Source of the DNA: Myceligenerans crystallogenes
GTDB taxonomy: Bacteria; Actinomycetota; Actinomycetes; Actinomycetales; Cellulomonadaceae
Assembly (NCBI RefSeq): GCF_039529775.1
Contig: NZ_BAAANL010000002.1
Coordinates: forward strand, 62,001-126,000
Length of the DNA stretch: 64,000 bases
Direction of reading: 5' to 3'
The notes beneath the pieces were generated by a model. That model saw only the letters and a program-made list of their open reading frames with translations. It searched no databases and was not told where the DNA came from. The position numbers and the translations under genes were made by a program. How positions within the stretch are numbered: the stretch's first letter is position 1; each line of letters opens with the position of its first letter. Of this stretch, positions 16,531-24,357 are shown piece after piece.

Positions 16531-16623
16531 CGGCTTCCGCGTGATCCGCTCCGGACAGGGCTGGCGGCCTCCGCGAGACCCCCCCGGGCAGGGCTGGCGG
16601 CCGCCGCGTGATCCGCCCCGGCC
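16518..16623. repeat. Three imperfect 33-34 bp tandem repeats
   Basis: Three successive units begin GGGCTG[A/G]CGGC at 16524, 16558 and 16591, each continuing with a CCGCG-containing segment and, in units 1 and 3, GTGATCCGC. The first unit includes the last codons of the PAS-ANTAR gene and the third provides one arm of the terminator at 16604-16638. Confidence 0.65.
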
Positions 16624-16638
16624 CGGCGGATCACGCGG
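16604..16638. terminator. Bidirectional terminator
   Basis: A perfect 14-bp inverted repeat, CCGCGTGATCCGCC (16604-16617) and GGCGGATCACGCGG (16625-16638), with a 7-base loop, sits between the convergent PAS-ANTAR and dps genes. Confidence 0.75.
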
Positions 16639-16667
16639 CCGGTGCGGTGGACTCTGGCGCCGGACCC

Positions 16668-17177
16668 TCAGTCCGTGAGCGCTCCCGTGGCCGACTCCAG
16701 ATGGGCGCGCACGAACCACTGGAACTGCTCCAGCTCGTGCAGATGGCCGATGAGCAGATCGTTCGTCACGTCGTCGAGGCCCGCGGTCTTGTCGGCGGCC
16801 TCGCGGTGGAACCGGACGACCGAGTCGTAGATGTCGTCCAGCGCCCCCAGGTGCTTGATCGCGGGGGCGCGCCCGAGCTCGTAGTCCTCCCAGGTGCGGG
16901 CGGCCACCAGGGCGCCGGGCGTGCCGATCGGGACGGATCCCAGGGTCGCGATGCGCTCCGCGATCTGGTCGACCATCTGCCGCACGGCGTCGACCTGCGG
17001 GTCCAGCATCTCGTGCACGCCGATGAAGTGCGGCCCGACGACGTTCCAGTGCACGTGCTTCAGCGTCAGGTGCAGGTCGTTGAGCGCGTGCAGCCGCTCC
17101 TGCAGGATCCCCGCGACCTCGGCACCCTGCTCGGGCGTGAGGGACGGGACGGTGTAGCGGGGCAGCTTCGGGGACAT
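16668..17177 (-). CDS. dps: Dps DNA-protection ferritin
   Basis: 169 residues, the normal Dps length. The dinuclear ferroxidase signature is intact: HVHWN with His43, then HFIGVHEMLD with His55 and Asp59. The protein forms dodecamers that oxidise and store iron and protect DNA in stationary phase or oxidative stress. The N-terminus MSPKLPRYTVPSLTPEQGAEV and C-terminus FQWFVRAHLESATGALTD are typical of actinobacterial Dps. About 240 bases upstream of its start lies a heptanucleotide tandem repeat. Confidence 0.93.
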   Translation of the reverse strand: MSPKLPRYTVPSLTPEQGAEVAGILQERLHALNDLHLTLKHVHWNVVGPHFIGVHEMLDPQVDAVRQMVDQIAERIATLGSVPIGTPGALVAARTWEDYELGRAPAIKHLGALDDIYDSVVRFHREAADKTAGLDDVTNDLLIGHLHELEQFQWFVRAHLESATGALTD

Positions 17178-17587
17178 GGCGGGGTCCTCTCTCGCGTCTT
17201 GCGGGCCGTGTGCACGACCCGTGGCACCCGTCCATCGTCATCCGCGACGGAGACGCTCGCATGGCGAGGGGCTGCCGGCTGGGATGCGGTCGGCAGTTTG
17301 TCGAGCGGTCGGTTTGTTGTCCGTGCGGTCGGCCGCCCGGGCGGCCGACTTCTCGACTTCCGACCGACCTCGATCGACTTCGGGCCGACTGCAGCGGCGT
17401 TGTGTCGGCAGTGTGGGAGCAGGGAGCAGGGAGCAGGGAGCAGGGAGCAGGGAGCAGGGTTGAGGGGCGCGGCGGCCATGGTGCGAGCGGCGCAGGTCAC
17501 ATCCTTATCGATGCGAGATCGGGGCTCGCTTCGTGCTATGTTTTTCCACGCACCGGCTCGGAGCCACAAGGCACGGGGCGGCACCCT
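17178..17587. other. 410-bp intergenic region between dps and tRNA-Leu
   Basis: No gene is supported here. It holds the divergent promoters of dps and the tRNA, a perfect 22-bp palindrome at 17328-17349, several GTCGG/CGACT-rich imperfect repeats, and six copies of a 7-bp tandem repeat at 17416-17457. An extended -10-like TGCTATGTT near 17534 probably serves the tRNA. Confidence 0.6.
17416..17457. repeat. Heptanucleotide tandem repeat (GGAGCAG)x6
   Basis: Six perfect head-to-tail copies of GGAGCAG in non-coding DNA between dps and tRNA-Leu. Short perfect repeats of this kind are prone to slippage, so copy number may vary between strains. Confidence 0.9.
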
Positions 17588-17673
17588 GTCCGGGTGGCGG
17601 AATTGGTAGACGCGCTAGCTTGAGGTGCTAGTGCCCGTATTAGGGCGTAGGGGTTCAAGTCCCCTCTCGGACA
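17588..17673 (+). tRNA. tRNA-Leu (anticodon GAG)
   Basis: A complete class II cloverleaf: acceptor arms GTCCGGG (17588-17594) and CTCGGAC (17666-17672) with discriminator A; D-arm with AATTGGTAGA; anticodon stem CTAGC/GCTAG with loop TTGAGGT, giving anticodon GAG at 17622-17624; a long variable arm (GTGCCCGTATTAGGGCGT); and T-arm AGGGG-TTCAAGT-CCCCT. CCA is not encoded. Reads CUC/CUU leucine codons. Confidence 0.96.
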
Positions 17674-17678
17674 CATCT

Positions 17679-17712
17679 GAAACCGTCGTGACCTGGTGGT
17701 CACGGCGGTTTC
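17679..17712 (+). terminator. tRNA-Leu terminator
   Basis: GAAACCGTCGTGACC (17679-17693) pairs with GGTCACGGCGGTTTC (17698-17712), 14 of 15 positions plus a wobble, around a 4-base loop, directly after the tRNA. Confidence 0.75.
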
Positions 17713-17955
17713 GTCGTTCCTGCAGAAGCCGCACCGCCAAAACCCCTGCCGCGCCCGATGGGCCCGGCACCCTGAGCGTGATCGACCGTCTGACGATGCC
17801 GCAGGACCACAAGGGACGCGATCACCCGAGCAGCGGGGTGCGGCCACTTCGGCCGACGGCCTGCTGGCGGCACGGACGGCCCCGCTGTTCGGTCACGCCA
17901 GAGGCAGAGTTCTCCGGCATCGTGAGGCACATCCTCCTGCGGGCCTGATCGCCGG

Positions 17956-18291
17956 TTAGCCGCGGGGTGACTCCTCGGTCCACTCGCAGAGGAGCATCCG
18001 CGCGGCCGGCAGCGCCGCGCTCACGTCGTCGGGCACCGTGCGCGGGAACGGGCCGTAGAGCCGGACGGCGACGTCGAAACCGAACAGCTCGTCCAGGAAG
18101 TACTCCCCGTCGGGGTCCGTCGCATCCGTGACCTGGACATGTCGCCCGTCGGCATCGGCACTCCAGTACAGCCCGATGTACGAGCTGTCGCGCTGTCGCA
18201 GCGTCATTCCGAGTGCGGTCGAGACGGCTCGCGCCACCACGTCAGCTGGTTGGCCACGAAGTCCGAACGCGGCGTCCAGGTTCGCTGTCAT
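17956..18291 (-). CDS. Hypothetical protein (111 aa)
   Basis: 111 residues starting MTANLDAAFGLRGQPADVVARAVSTALGM; an in-frame start 4 codons earlier is possible. The protein is acidic and soluble, with a compact core (DSSYIGLYWSADADG, HVQVTDATDPDGEYFLDELFGFDVAVRLYGP) and a C-terminal LLCEWTEESP. It looks like a small cytoplasmic single-domain protein of the kind found as immunity or SMI1-like partners, but I cannot assign it. The roughly 280 bases between the tRNA terminator and its stop contain nothing recognisable. Confidence 0.55.
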   Translation of the reverse strand: MTANLDAAFGLRGQPADVVARAVSTALGMTLRQRDSSYIGLYWSADADGRHVQVTDATDPDGEYFLDELFGFDVAVRLYGPFPRTVPDDVSAALPAARMLLCEWTEESPRG

Positions 18292-18561
18292 GCTGCGGCA
18301 CACTACCTCCCACCCCTCCGCCGATCGGGGGCCACGCCTCGCCTGACGGCACTCCGGGATCCAGGTCGACGCGGCGTCGAGATCGACGGCACGCTCGGTC
18401 TCGGTGATCGGCTATTGCCGCTCATTTCCGCTTCGTGCTCTCATTTGTACCACTCGCACGTTTTCCTGTTTCGAAGGATCTCAAACGGGGTTACGGTCCC
18501 TTGACGGAGATGTTCCGGCGCGCTGAGCCGCTGGAGCATCCATTCACGAGCAGGGGGCACC

Positions 18562-21144
18562 GTGAGGACACATCGCCTTATTCGTCGCGCCCGGGGCGCG
18601 GCGATCGCCGGGACGCTGGGGCTGGTTGCCATGTCGGGGATCGCGCCCGCGCAGGCCGCGATCACCACCTACAACCCGTTCGACGCGAACGCCGGGTTCA
18701 CGATCGTCTCGACCGGTGACGCGCACCTGGCGAACGGTGAGCTGGAAGGGTCCGTCGCGGTCTTCGGCACCCTTTCGTCGGACAATGTCAATGGCTATCC
18801 GGTGATTCACCAGGCGGCCGGGATGGCCGATTACACGGTGCCCGTGATCGACGGCGACCCGGTGCGCATTCTCGCCGGGAGTTTCACCGGCACCGGCTCG
18901 TTCGACCTCGCCAACCGCGACGACTCGGGGACGATCAGCTCGTCGAGCCCCGAGGCGAACGCGATCGCGAAGCTCACCGACACCACGGGGTTCACGGCGC
19001 AGGTCCGCGGCGGCGGCGTGGGGAACAACGCGGGCGGCGACTTCCCGCGGGTCACCAACACCTCGGGCGGGTTCCTCGACCTCAAGCCCCTGCCGTACGA
19101 CACCTTCACGATGTCCGACATCCAGACGGCACAGAGCTCGGTCGCCGCGTACCTCCCGGACCTCGAGGCGCAGGTCGCGCAGACGAACGCCTGCCTGTCG
19201 TCCATGTACGGCAACCCGCAGCTCTCGAACGCGGTGACGATCACCGCCGAGGGCGGCCTCGTCTACGCCGAGGGTTTCTCCACGACGATGCCGAACGTCA
19301 TCGACTACGCCGACGTCGCGGGCGCCACGATCAAGATGGACCGGGCCGGCGGCTACGTGCCCACGGCCGAGGCGCCGCTGGTCATCCGCGTCCCGGCGGG
19401 CACCACCACGATCAGCCGGGTCAACTTCGAGGGCTGGTCGTCCGCGAGCTCCGCCGAGCAGGACTACGCGCGCTTCATCCTGCTCGACCTGTCGGAGGTC
19501 ACCGGTCCGGTCACCGTCGACGGCCTGGAGATGGGTGCGCTCTGGGCGCCGGAGGCCGACATCAACTTCTCGTCCGGCATCACGACGAACGGCCAGTGGC
19601 TGGCCTCCGGCGTCACCACGAGCGGCGGCGGCGAGATCCACCACCACACCTTCGGCGGGGAGCTGCTCTGCGATCTGGCCGGGCCCGCGCCGTCGATCAC
19701 GACGAGCGTGGCGGTCGCCGGATCACCGGACGACGTCCTGCCCGCGACCGGCGGCACGGTCACCGACACGGTCTCCTACTCCGGCCTGACCGCCGGCGCG
19801 GAGTACGTCGTGTCCGGCACCGTGATGGCGGGCGACGGGACGAGCACGGGCGTCACGGCCGGCACCACGTTCACGCCCGAGGCGTCGTCCGGCACCGTGG
19901 ACGTGGTCTTCACGTTCACGGCCGACGACGCCGCCGCGCACGCGGGCGATGCGCTGGTGGTGTTCGAGGAGCTGACGCTCGGCGGCGAGCTCGTCGCCGA
20001 CCACGAGGACCTGACCGACCCGGCGCAGACGTTCACCGTCGCGGAGCTCCCGCTCGTTCCGGAGATCGCGACCAGCGTCGCGGTGGCCGGCACCGACGAC
20101 AAGGTCATGCCGCTGACCGGTGGTGACCTCGTGGACACGGTCTCGTACGCGGGCCTGACCGCCGGGACCGAGTACGTGCTCTCGGGCACCGTCATGACGT
20201 CCGGGGGCACGAGCACCGGCATCGTCGCGAGCAGGACGTTCACGCCGGCCGAGTCCTCCGGCACGGTCGAGGTCACGTTCACTCTCGTGGCCGACGACGT
20301 CGCCGCGTACGCGGGTCAGTCGCTGGTCGTCTTCGAGGAGCTCGGCCTGGCCGACGAGGTCGTCGCCGAGCACGAGGATCTCACCGATCCGGCCCAGACC
20401 TTCGAGGTCGCCGAGCGGGTCAGCCCGTCACCGACGCCGACGCCGTCGCCGAGCGTGAGCCCGTCGCCGAGCCCGTCGCCGTCGCCGAGCGTGAGCCCGT
20501 CGCCGAGCCCGTCGCCGTCGCCGAGCGTGAGCCCGTCGCCNNNNNNNNNNNNNNNNNNNNNNNNNNNNNNNNNNNNNNNNNNNNNNNNNNNNNNNNNNNN
20601 NNNNNNNNNNNNNNNNNNNNNNNNNNNNNNNNNNNCGCCCACGCCCAGCACGAGCCCGTCGCCGAGCCCGTCGCCGTCGCCGAGCGTGAGCCCGACGCCG
20701 TCACCCACGCCCACGCCCAGCACGAGCCCGACGCCGAGCCCGTCGCCGTCGCCGAGCGTGAGCCCGACGCCGTCACCCACGCCCACGCCCAGCACGAGCC
20801 CCACGCCGAGCCCGTCGCCGTCGCCGAGCGTGACCCCCACACCGTCACCGACGCCGTCGCCCAGCACGAGCCCGACCTCTTCGCCCGGTCCGACCGCGAC
20901 GCCGTCGCCCGGTCCGACGGTGACGCCGAGCCCGTCGCCGTCCGGCAGCGCGGATCCGACACCGGCACCGAGCCCGACGCCGCCGGACGGTCCGGACGGC
21001 ACTCCGTCGCCGGATCCCACGCCGTCGCCGGAGCCTCCGCTCGCCGCGACCGGCATCCCGCTGGGCCTCCTCATGGCGATCGCCGCGGCCGCGGTGGCGG
21101 CCGGGAGCGTCCTGCTGCTGGGGTTCCGCCGGCGCGACGCCTGA
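18562..21144 (+). CDS. Wall-anchored choice-of-anchor A / VaFE-repeat surface protein
   Basis: About 860 residues; GTG start after GGGGGC. Signal peptide about 1-33 (ending AQAA). Residues 34-375 match a choice-of-anchor A domain (GSVAVFGTLSSDN, FTGTGSFDLANRDD, and the HHHTFGGELL end). Two VaFE-type repeats of about 118 residues follow (378-494 and 499-617), each with TDTVSYSGLT-like strands, VVFEEL and HEDLTDPAQTF; such repeats form isopeptide-stabilised stalks. A long Pro-Ser-Thr spacer, interrupted by an assembly gap, leads to LAATG, a hydrophobic span and RRRDA, a sortase E-type signal. Probably a cell-surface stalk or adhesin. Frame continuity across the gap is unproven. Confidence 0.82.
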   Translation: MRTHRLIRRARGAAIAGTLGLVAMSGIAPAQAAITTYNPFDANAGFTIVSTGDAHLANGELEGSVAVFGTLSSDNVNGYPVIHQAAGMADYTVPVIDGDPVRILAGSFTGTGSFDLANRDDSGTISSSSPEANAIAKLTDTTGFTAQVRGGGVGNNAGGDFPRVTNTSGGFLDLKPLPYDTFTMSDIQTAQSSVAAYLPDLEAQVAQTNACLSSMYGNPQLSNAVTITAEGGLVYAEGFSTTMPNVIDYADVAGATIKMDRAGGYVPTAEAPLVIRVPAGTTTISRVNFEGWSSASSAEQDYARFILLDLSEVTGPVTVDGLEMGALWAPEADINFSSGITTNGQWLASGVTTSGGGEIHHHTFGGELLCDLAGPAPSITTSVAVAGSPDDVLPATGGTVTDTVSYSGLTAGAEYVVSGTVMAGDGTSTGVTAGTTFTPEASSGTVDVVFTFTADDAAAHAGDALVVFEELTLGGELVADHEDLTDPAQTFTVAELPLVPEIATSVAVAGTDDKVMPLTGGDLVDTVSYAGLTAGTEYVLSGTVMTSGGTSTGIVASRTFTPAESSGTVEVTFTLVADDVAAYAGQSLVVFEELGLADEVVAEHEDLTDPAQTFEVAERVSPSPTPTPSPSVSPSPSPSPSPSVSPSPSPSPSPSVSPSXXXXXXXXXXXXXXXXXXXXXXXXXXXXXXXXXPTPSTSPSPSPSPSPSVSPTPSPTPTPSTSPTPSPSPSPSVSPTPSPTPTPSTSPTPSPSPSPSVTPTPSPTPSPSTSPTSSPGPTATPSPGPTVTPSPSPSGSADPTPAPSPTPPDGPDGTPSPDPTPSPEPPLAATGIPLGLLMAIAAAAVAAGSVLLLGFRRRDA
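20541..20635. other. Assembly gap of 95 N
   Basis: A run of unknown bases inside the repetitive PSPSP spacer of the surface protein. The flanks are near-identical CCGTCGCCGAGC-type repeats, the usual cause of collapse in short-read assembly, so the real spacer may be longer. Confidence 0.99.
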
Positions 21145-21149
21145 GGGCA

Positions 21150-21190
21150 GGGTGACGTCGGTCGCGGGGTTCCCGCGACCGGCGTCACCC
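21150..21190 (+). terminator. Terminator after surface protein
   Basis: GGGTGACGTCGGTCGCGGG (21150-21168) pairs with CCCGCGACCGGCGTCACCC (21172-21190) with one mismatch and a 3-base loop, immediately after the stop codon. Confidence 0.75.
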
Positions 21191-21235
21191 GATAACCTCG
21201 CAGGTCAGTCCGCGTTGCTGTGGCAGAGTAGGCGC

Positions 21236-21856
21236 GTGGAACCCTTTGTCCTCGCCAACGAGTCCGTCCGGTTGTCCGTGCCCACGGTCCGTGACATCGA
21301 CGCGATCATGCTGGCTTGCCAGGACTCCGCCATCGCGGACTGGACCGTGGTGCCGTCGCCGTACCGGCGCGAGGACGCGGAGGTCTTCGTGCAGCGGTTC
21401 GTCCCGGAGGGCTGGAGCCGGGGCAGCGCGTACAACTGGGCGGTCCGCGAGGCCGGCACGGCCGACGGGCCGCTGCTCGGGATGGTGGGCGTCCACTTCG
21501 AGGGGCGCGCGGGATCGCCCGATCACGAGCAGTGCGCCGAGCTGGGCTTCTGGACCGCGCCCGCCGCGCGGGGCAAGGGCCTTGCCACGGAGGCCGGCCG
21601 GCTGGTCGTGGACTGGGCCTTCGATCCGGAGGGGCTGGGGCTCGCCGTCCTGCAGTGGGTCGCGTACACCGGGAACTGGCCCTCGCGGCGCGTGGCCTGG
21701 AACCTCGGGTTCCGCGTCGAGGGCACGATCCGCCGGTACGGGCTGCAGCGCGGCAGGCGCCGTGACGCCTGGGTGGGCACGCTGCTGCCCGGGGACCCGC
21801 GGGAACCGAACGAGGAGTGGACGGGGCCGTCGGAGGCGCATCGTTCATTCGGGTGA
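21236..21856 (+). CDS. GNAT-family acetyltransferase (RimJ/RimL-like)
   Basis: 206 residues. A RimJ/RimL-type acetyltransferase: NESVRLSVPTVRDIDAIMLACQD at the N-terminus, ELGFWTAPAARGKGLATEAGRLVVDWAF as the acetyl-CoA loop, and NWPSRRVAWNLGFRVEGTIRRYGLQRGRRRDAWVGTLLPGDPRE near the end. It would acetylate a protein N-terminus or a small amine. GTG 21236 is taken as the start because similarity begins there and there is no Shine-Dalgarno, suggesting a leaderless mRNA; an upstream in-frame GTG at 21152 would lie inside the previous terminator. Confidence 0.84.
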   Translation: MEPFVLANESVRLSVPTVRDIDAIMLACQDSAIADWTVVPSPYRREDAEVFVQRFVPEGWSRGSAYNWAVREAGTADGPLLGMVGVHFEGRAGSPDHEQCAELGFWTAPAARGKGLATEAGRLVVDWAFDPEGLGLAVLQWVAYTGNWPSRRVAWNLGFRVEGTIRRYGLQRGRRRDAWVGTLLPGDPREPNEEWTGPSEAHRSFG

Positions 21857-21892
21857 AAAGGAATATTCACACTGATGCCGCGAGCGCAACAC

Positions 21893-21911
21893 CATCTCAT
21901 ATCGTGAGATG
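21893..21911. promoter_or_regulatory. Palindrome upstream of tetR
   Basis: CATCTCA (21893-21899) and TGAGATG (21905-21911) form a perfect 7-bp inverted repeat around TATCG, about 40 bases before the TetR start codon. It differs from the tandem operator at 21948-21972, so it may bind another regulator or form a leader hairpin. Confidence 0.45.
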
Positions 21912-21947
21912 TGCTCCCGTTACTGCTCTGCGCTCCAATAGGTTCCC

Positions 21948-21972
21948 TGAACGTGTTCAGTGAACAGGTTCA
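21948..21972 (+). promoter_or_regulatory. Tandem palindromic operator over tetR start
   Basis: Two copies of TGAAC-N2-GTTCA lie side by side, at 21948-21959 and 21961-21972, one base apart, and cover the GTG start codon at 21953. A -10-like TAGGTT at 21939-21944 is just upstream. This is a strong candidate autoregulatory site for the TetR protein. Confidence 0.6.
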
Positions 21973-22570
21973 GCCGCAAGGCCGCGCGGCCCAGCGCGAG
22001 GCGACCCGGAGGCAGGTGCTCCTCGTCGCCGCGCGCCTGTTCGGCGAGCACGGCTTCGAGGGCACGAGCATCCGGCAGATCGCCACCGACGCCGGCGTCA
22101 GCGTCGGCACCGTCATGGCGATCGGCGACAAGAAGCACCTGCTCGTCGAGGTCTTCAGCGACTGGATCGCCGAGATCCACCAGAAGGCCGCAGAGCTGCC
22201 TCCGGTGGCGCCGCCGGACGACCTCACCGACGCGCTGTGCGCCGTCGTCGGCCCGTTCCTCGACATGTTCCTCGACAACGGCGAGCTGGCGCGCCACTAC
22301 GGCGCCGCGCTCATCCACGCCGGGGACCGCACGCGGACGCTGAACCTGCTCGGCGACCGTCTCTGCGCCGAGGCACGCGCGGCGATGCTGCGGTTCAGCA
22401 CCGACGCCGAGCAGGCCGACGCCGTCGCGGACCTGCTCTACCACCTGTACCTCGGCCACCTGTTCGCCTGGGCGATCGGGCGGTTCGGGGACGACGAGCT
22501 CCACCGGCGGATGCGCGGCTCGATCGAGTTCGTCGTCACCGTGCACCGCCCGGAGACCACCGTGCGGTAG
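21953..22570 (+). CDS. TetR-family regulator of the FAAL/ACP operon
   Basis: 205 residues. N-terminal HTH (REATRRQVLLVAARLFGEHGFEGTSIRQIATDAGVSVGTVMAIGDKKHLLVEVF, about 12-68), then a helical ligand domain without recognisable specificity. GTG 21953 is preferred over the upstream ATG at 21911 because the promoter-like TAGGTT and the operator imply a leaderless start there. The adjacent six-gene operon begins 104 bases downstream on the same strand, so this protein probably governs it and itself through the TGAAC-N2-GTTCA sites. Confidence 0.85.
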   Translation: MFSEQVQPQGRAAQREATRRQVLLVAARLFGEHGFEGTSIRQIATDAGVSVGTVMAIGDKKHLLVEVFSDWIAEIHQKAAELPPVAPPDDLTDALCAVVGPFLDMFLDNGELARHYGAALIHAGDRTRTLNLLGDRLCAEARAAMLRFSTDAEQADAVADLLYHLYLGHLFAWAIGRFGDDELHRRMRGSIEFVVTVHRPETTVR

Positions 22571-22674
22571 CCGGCCCCCCAGACCGGATATCCGCACCCC
22601 AGCACCACCAACACCCCAGCACCACCGCACTTCCCCCCCCCAGCACCATGTGAAGCGGAAGGAAGCACTGCCCG
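22571..22674. repeat. C-rich leader with short direct repeats
   Basis: The 104-base leader between tetR and the ligase gene contains about 2.5 copies of CACCCCAGCACCACC-like sequence (about 22595-22645) and a run of nine C. No hairpin or promoter stands out. Confidence 0.5.
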
Positions 22675-24297
22675 ATGACACCCCCCAAGAACATCGGCGT
22701 TCTCTACGACTGGCAGGCCGAACGCGGCCACCGGACCGTCGTCCACGCGGACCGCCCCGCCGACATCGCCCCCGGTCTCGGCACCTCGTTCGACGCCGCG
22801 GCGCTGGCGACCCTCGTGGCCGACACCTCCGCGTGGCTCGCCGCCGCCGGGGTCGAGCGCGGCTCGCGCGTCGGCATCGTCAAGGAGAACCACCTCGACA
22901 TCCAGCTGCTCGCCGCGGCGACCGCCCGCATCGGCGGCCTCCCGGCGACGATCTCGGCCCTGAACCGGCCGGACGACATCGCGATCATGCTCGGCAAGCT
23001 CGAACCCGCCGTGGTGGTGATCGGCACCGGGGCCCTGGAGAAGATCAGCCGCGTCGAGAACTACCCGCTCGCCCACGTCCCGCACGTCGTGCTCGGCGCG
23101 GACCCGATCCCCGCGACGTCCGTCCGCACCGCCCGGATCGCCGACTTCTCCGGCGCGGCCACCCCGGCCGTGAACCTGCGCCCCGACGACGAGCCGATGA
23201 TGGTCACCCACACCTCGGGCACGACCAGCACGCCCAAGCTCGTGGTGCACACCGCCGACACGAACCGGGCCGGGACGCGCGTCGAGCTGCTCCCGATCCC
23301 CGGCGGGGTCAGCAACCACCGCGACACCGTGCTGACCTCGATCTCGTTCGCGCACTCGCGTGCCTACCCGTTCATGATCGCCCAGTTCCGCTGGGCGCCC
23401 GCGAACATCGTCATGGTCGGCGACCACTCCGCGGCCGTGGCCGAGCGGATGTTCGAGCGGCACCGGCCCACCACGGTCGAGGCGACCCCGAACGTCTACC
23501 AGCACTGGGTGCCGATCGTGCGCCGCCGCCCCGAGCTGTTCGGCCAGGTGCGGATGTACATCAACACCTTCGACACCATGCACAGCTCCATCGCGCGCCC
23601 CTTCGTGGAGGCCTCCCGCAACCCCGCCCTCATGTGGGGGCACAGCTGGGGCCAGAGCGAGGTCGGCCCCATCGCGCTGGGCATCTACACCAAGCGCAGC
23701 CTCCGGCCCGGCGCCCAGGGCACCGGCACGCACATGAACCGGCTCGGCATCCCGTGGCCCGGCATCGCCAAGGTCAAGGTCGTGGACCCGGTCACGATGC
23801 GCGAGCAGCCCCGCGGCACGCCCGGCATCCTCATGGTCAAGGCCACCTCCGTCTGCGTCGACTACCTCGGCGACACCGACCGCTGGCAGGACAAGCGCGA
23901 CGGCGACTGGTGGAACACCGGCGACTACGGCACCAAGGACCTCCTCGGCCGCATCCACTTCCTGGACCGCGGCGTCGACCGCATCGAGCACTCCAGCGCC
24001 ATCGAGATCGAGACCACCCTCCTGGAGCGCATCCCCGACGCCGAGGAGGTCGTCGTCCTCGCGAACGGCGACGACGCCCCGCTCGCCGTCGTCGCCATGC
24101 GGGACGGCACCGCGTTCGACCGCGACCACTGGACCGAGATCACGCGCGACCTGCCCGCCCTGGCCGAGCCCGTCGTCATGCCCTGGGCCGACCTGCCGCG
24201 CACCTCGACCTGGAAGATCCGCCGCAACGAGCTGCGCGAGCTGCTCGGCGAGAACAAGGTCCTGGCCGCCCATGCGCTCGACCAGCGCTTCATCTGA
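22675..24297 (+). CDS. Adenylate-forming enzyme (acyl-AMP/CoA ligase family)
   Basis: 540 residues. The ANL-family phosphate-binding loop THTSGTTSTPKLVVHT lies near residue 179, the A5-type motif is altered to WGHSWGQSEVGP, and A7/A8-like NTGDYGTKDLLGRIHFLDRGVDRI and a terminal TSTWKIRRNEL with the catalytic Lys are present. It activates a carboxylic acid as an acyl adenylate; the acid is unknown. Shine-Dalgarno GGAAGGAAG precedes ATG. First enzyme gene of the TetR-linked operon. It differs clearly from the FAAL encoded three genes later, so two distinct acids are probably activated. Confidence 0.87.
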   Translation: MTPPKNIGVLYDWQAERGHRTVVHADRPADIAPGLGTSFDAAALATLVADTSAWLAAAGVERGSRVGIVKENHLDIQLLAAATARIGGLPATISALNRPDDIAIMLGKLEPAVVVIGTGALEKISRVENYPLAHVPHVVLGADPIPATSVRTARIADFSGAATPAVNLRPDDEPMMVTHTSGTTSTPKLVVHTADTNRAGTRVELLPIPGGVSNHRDTVLTSISFAHSRAYPFMIAQFRWAPANIVMVGDHSAAVAERMFERHRPTTVEATPNVYQHWVPIVRRRPELFGQVRMYINTFDTMHSSIARPFVEASRNPALMWGHSWGQSEVGPIALGIYTKRSLRPGAQGTGTHMNRLGIPWPGIAKVKVVDPVTMREQPRGTPGILMVKATSVCVDYLGDTDRWQDKRDGDWWNTGDYGTKDLLGRIHFLDRGVDRIEHSSAIEIETTLLERIPDAEEVVVLANGDDAPLAVVAMRDGTAFDRDHWTEITRDLPALAEPVVMPWADLPRTSTWKIRRNELRELLGENKVLAAHALDQRFI

Positions 24298-24357
24298 CCC
24301 GGACGCACACCCGGCTGCCTCACCCACGAGCAGCACACACGAAAGGGACGCCCCGCG

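Noticed and set aside
17416..17457. CRISPR array
   Set aside because: Units are 7 bp without spacers, and there are no cas genes in the window.
17588..17955. Integrated element at tRNA-Leu
   Set aside because: No integrase gene or duplicated tRNA 3' end was found within the window; the DNA after the tRNA is an ordinary terminator and spacer.
20541..20635. Two separate genes split by the gap
   Set aside because: The repeat register and Pro/Ser codon pattern are the same on both sides and a wall-sorting signal would otherwise have no secreted head; a single gene is more likely, though not proven.
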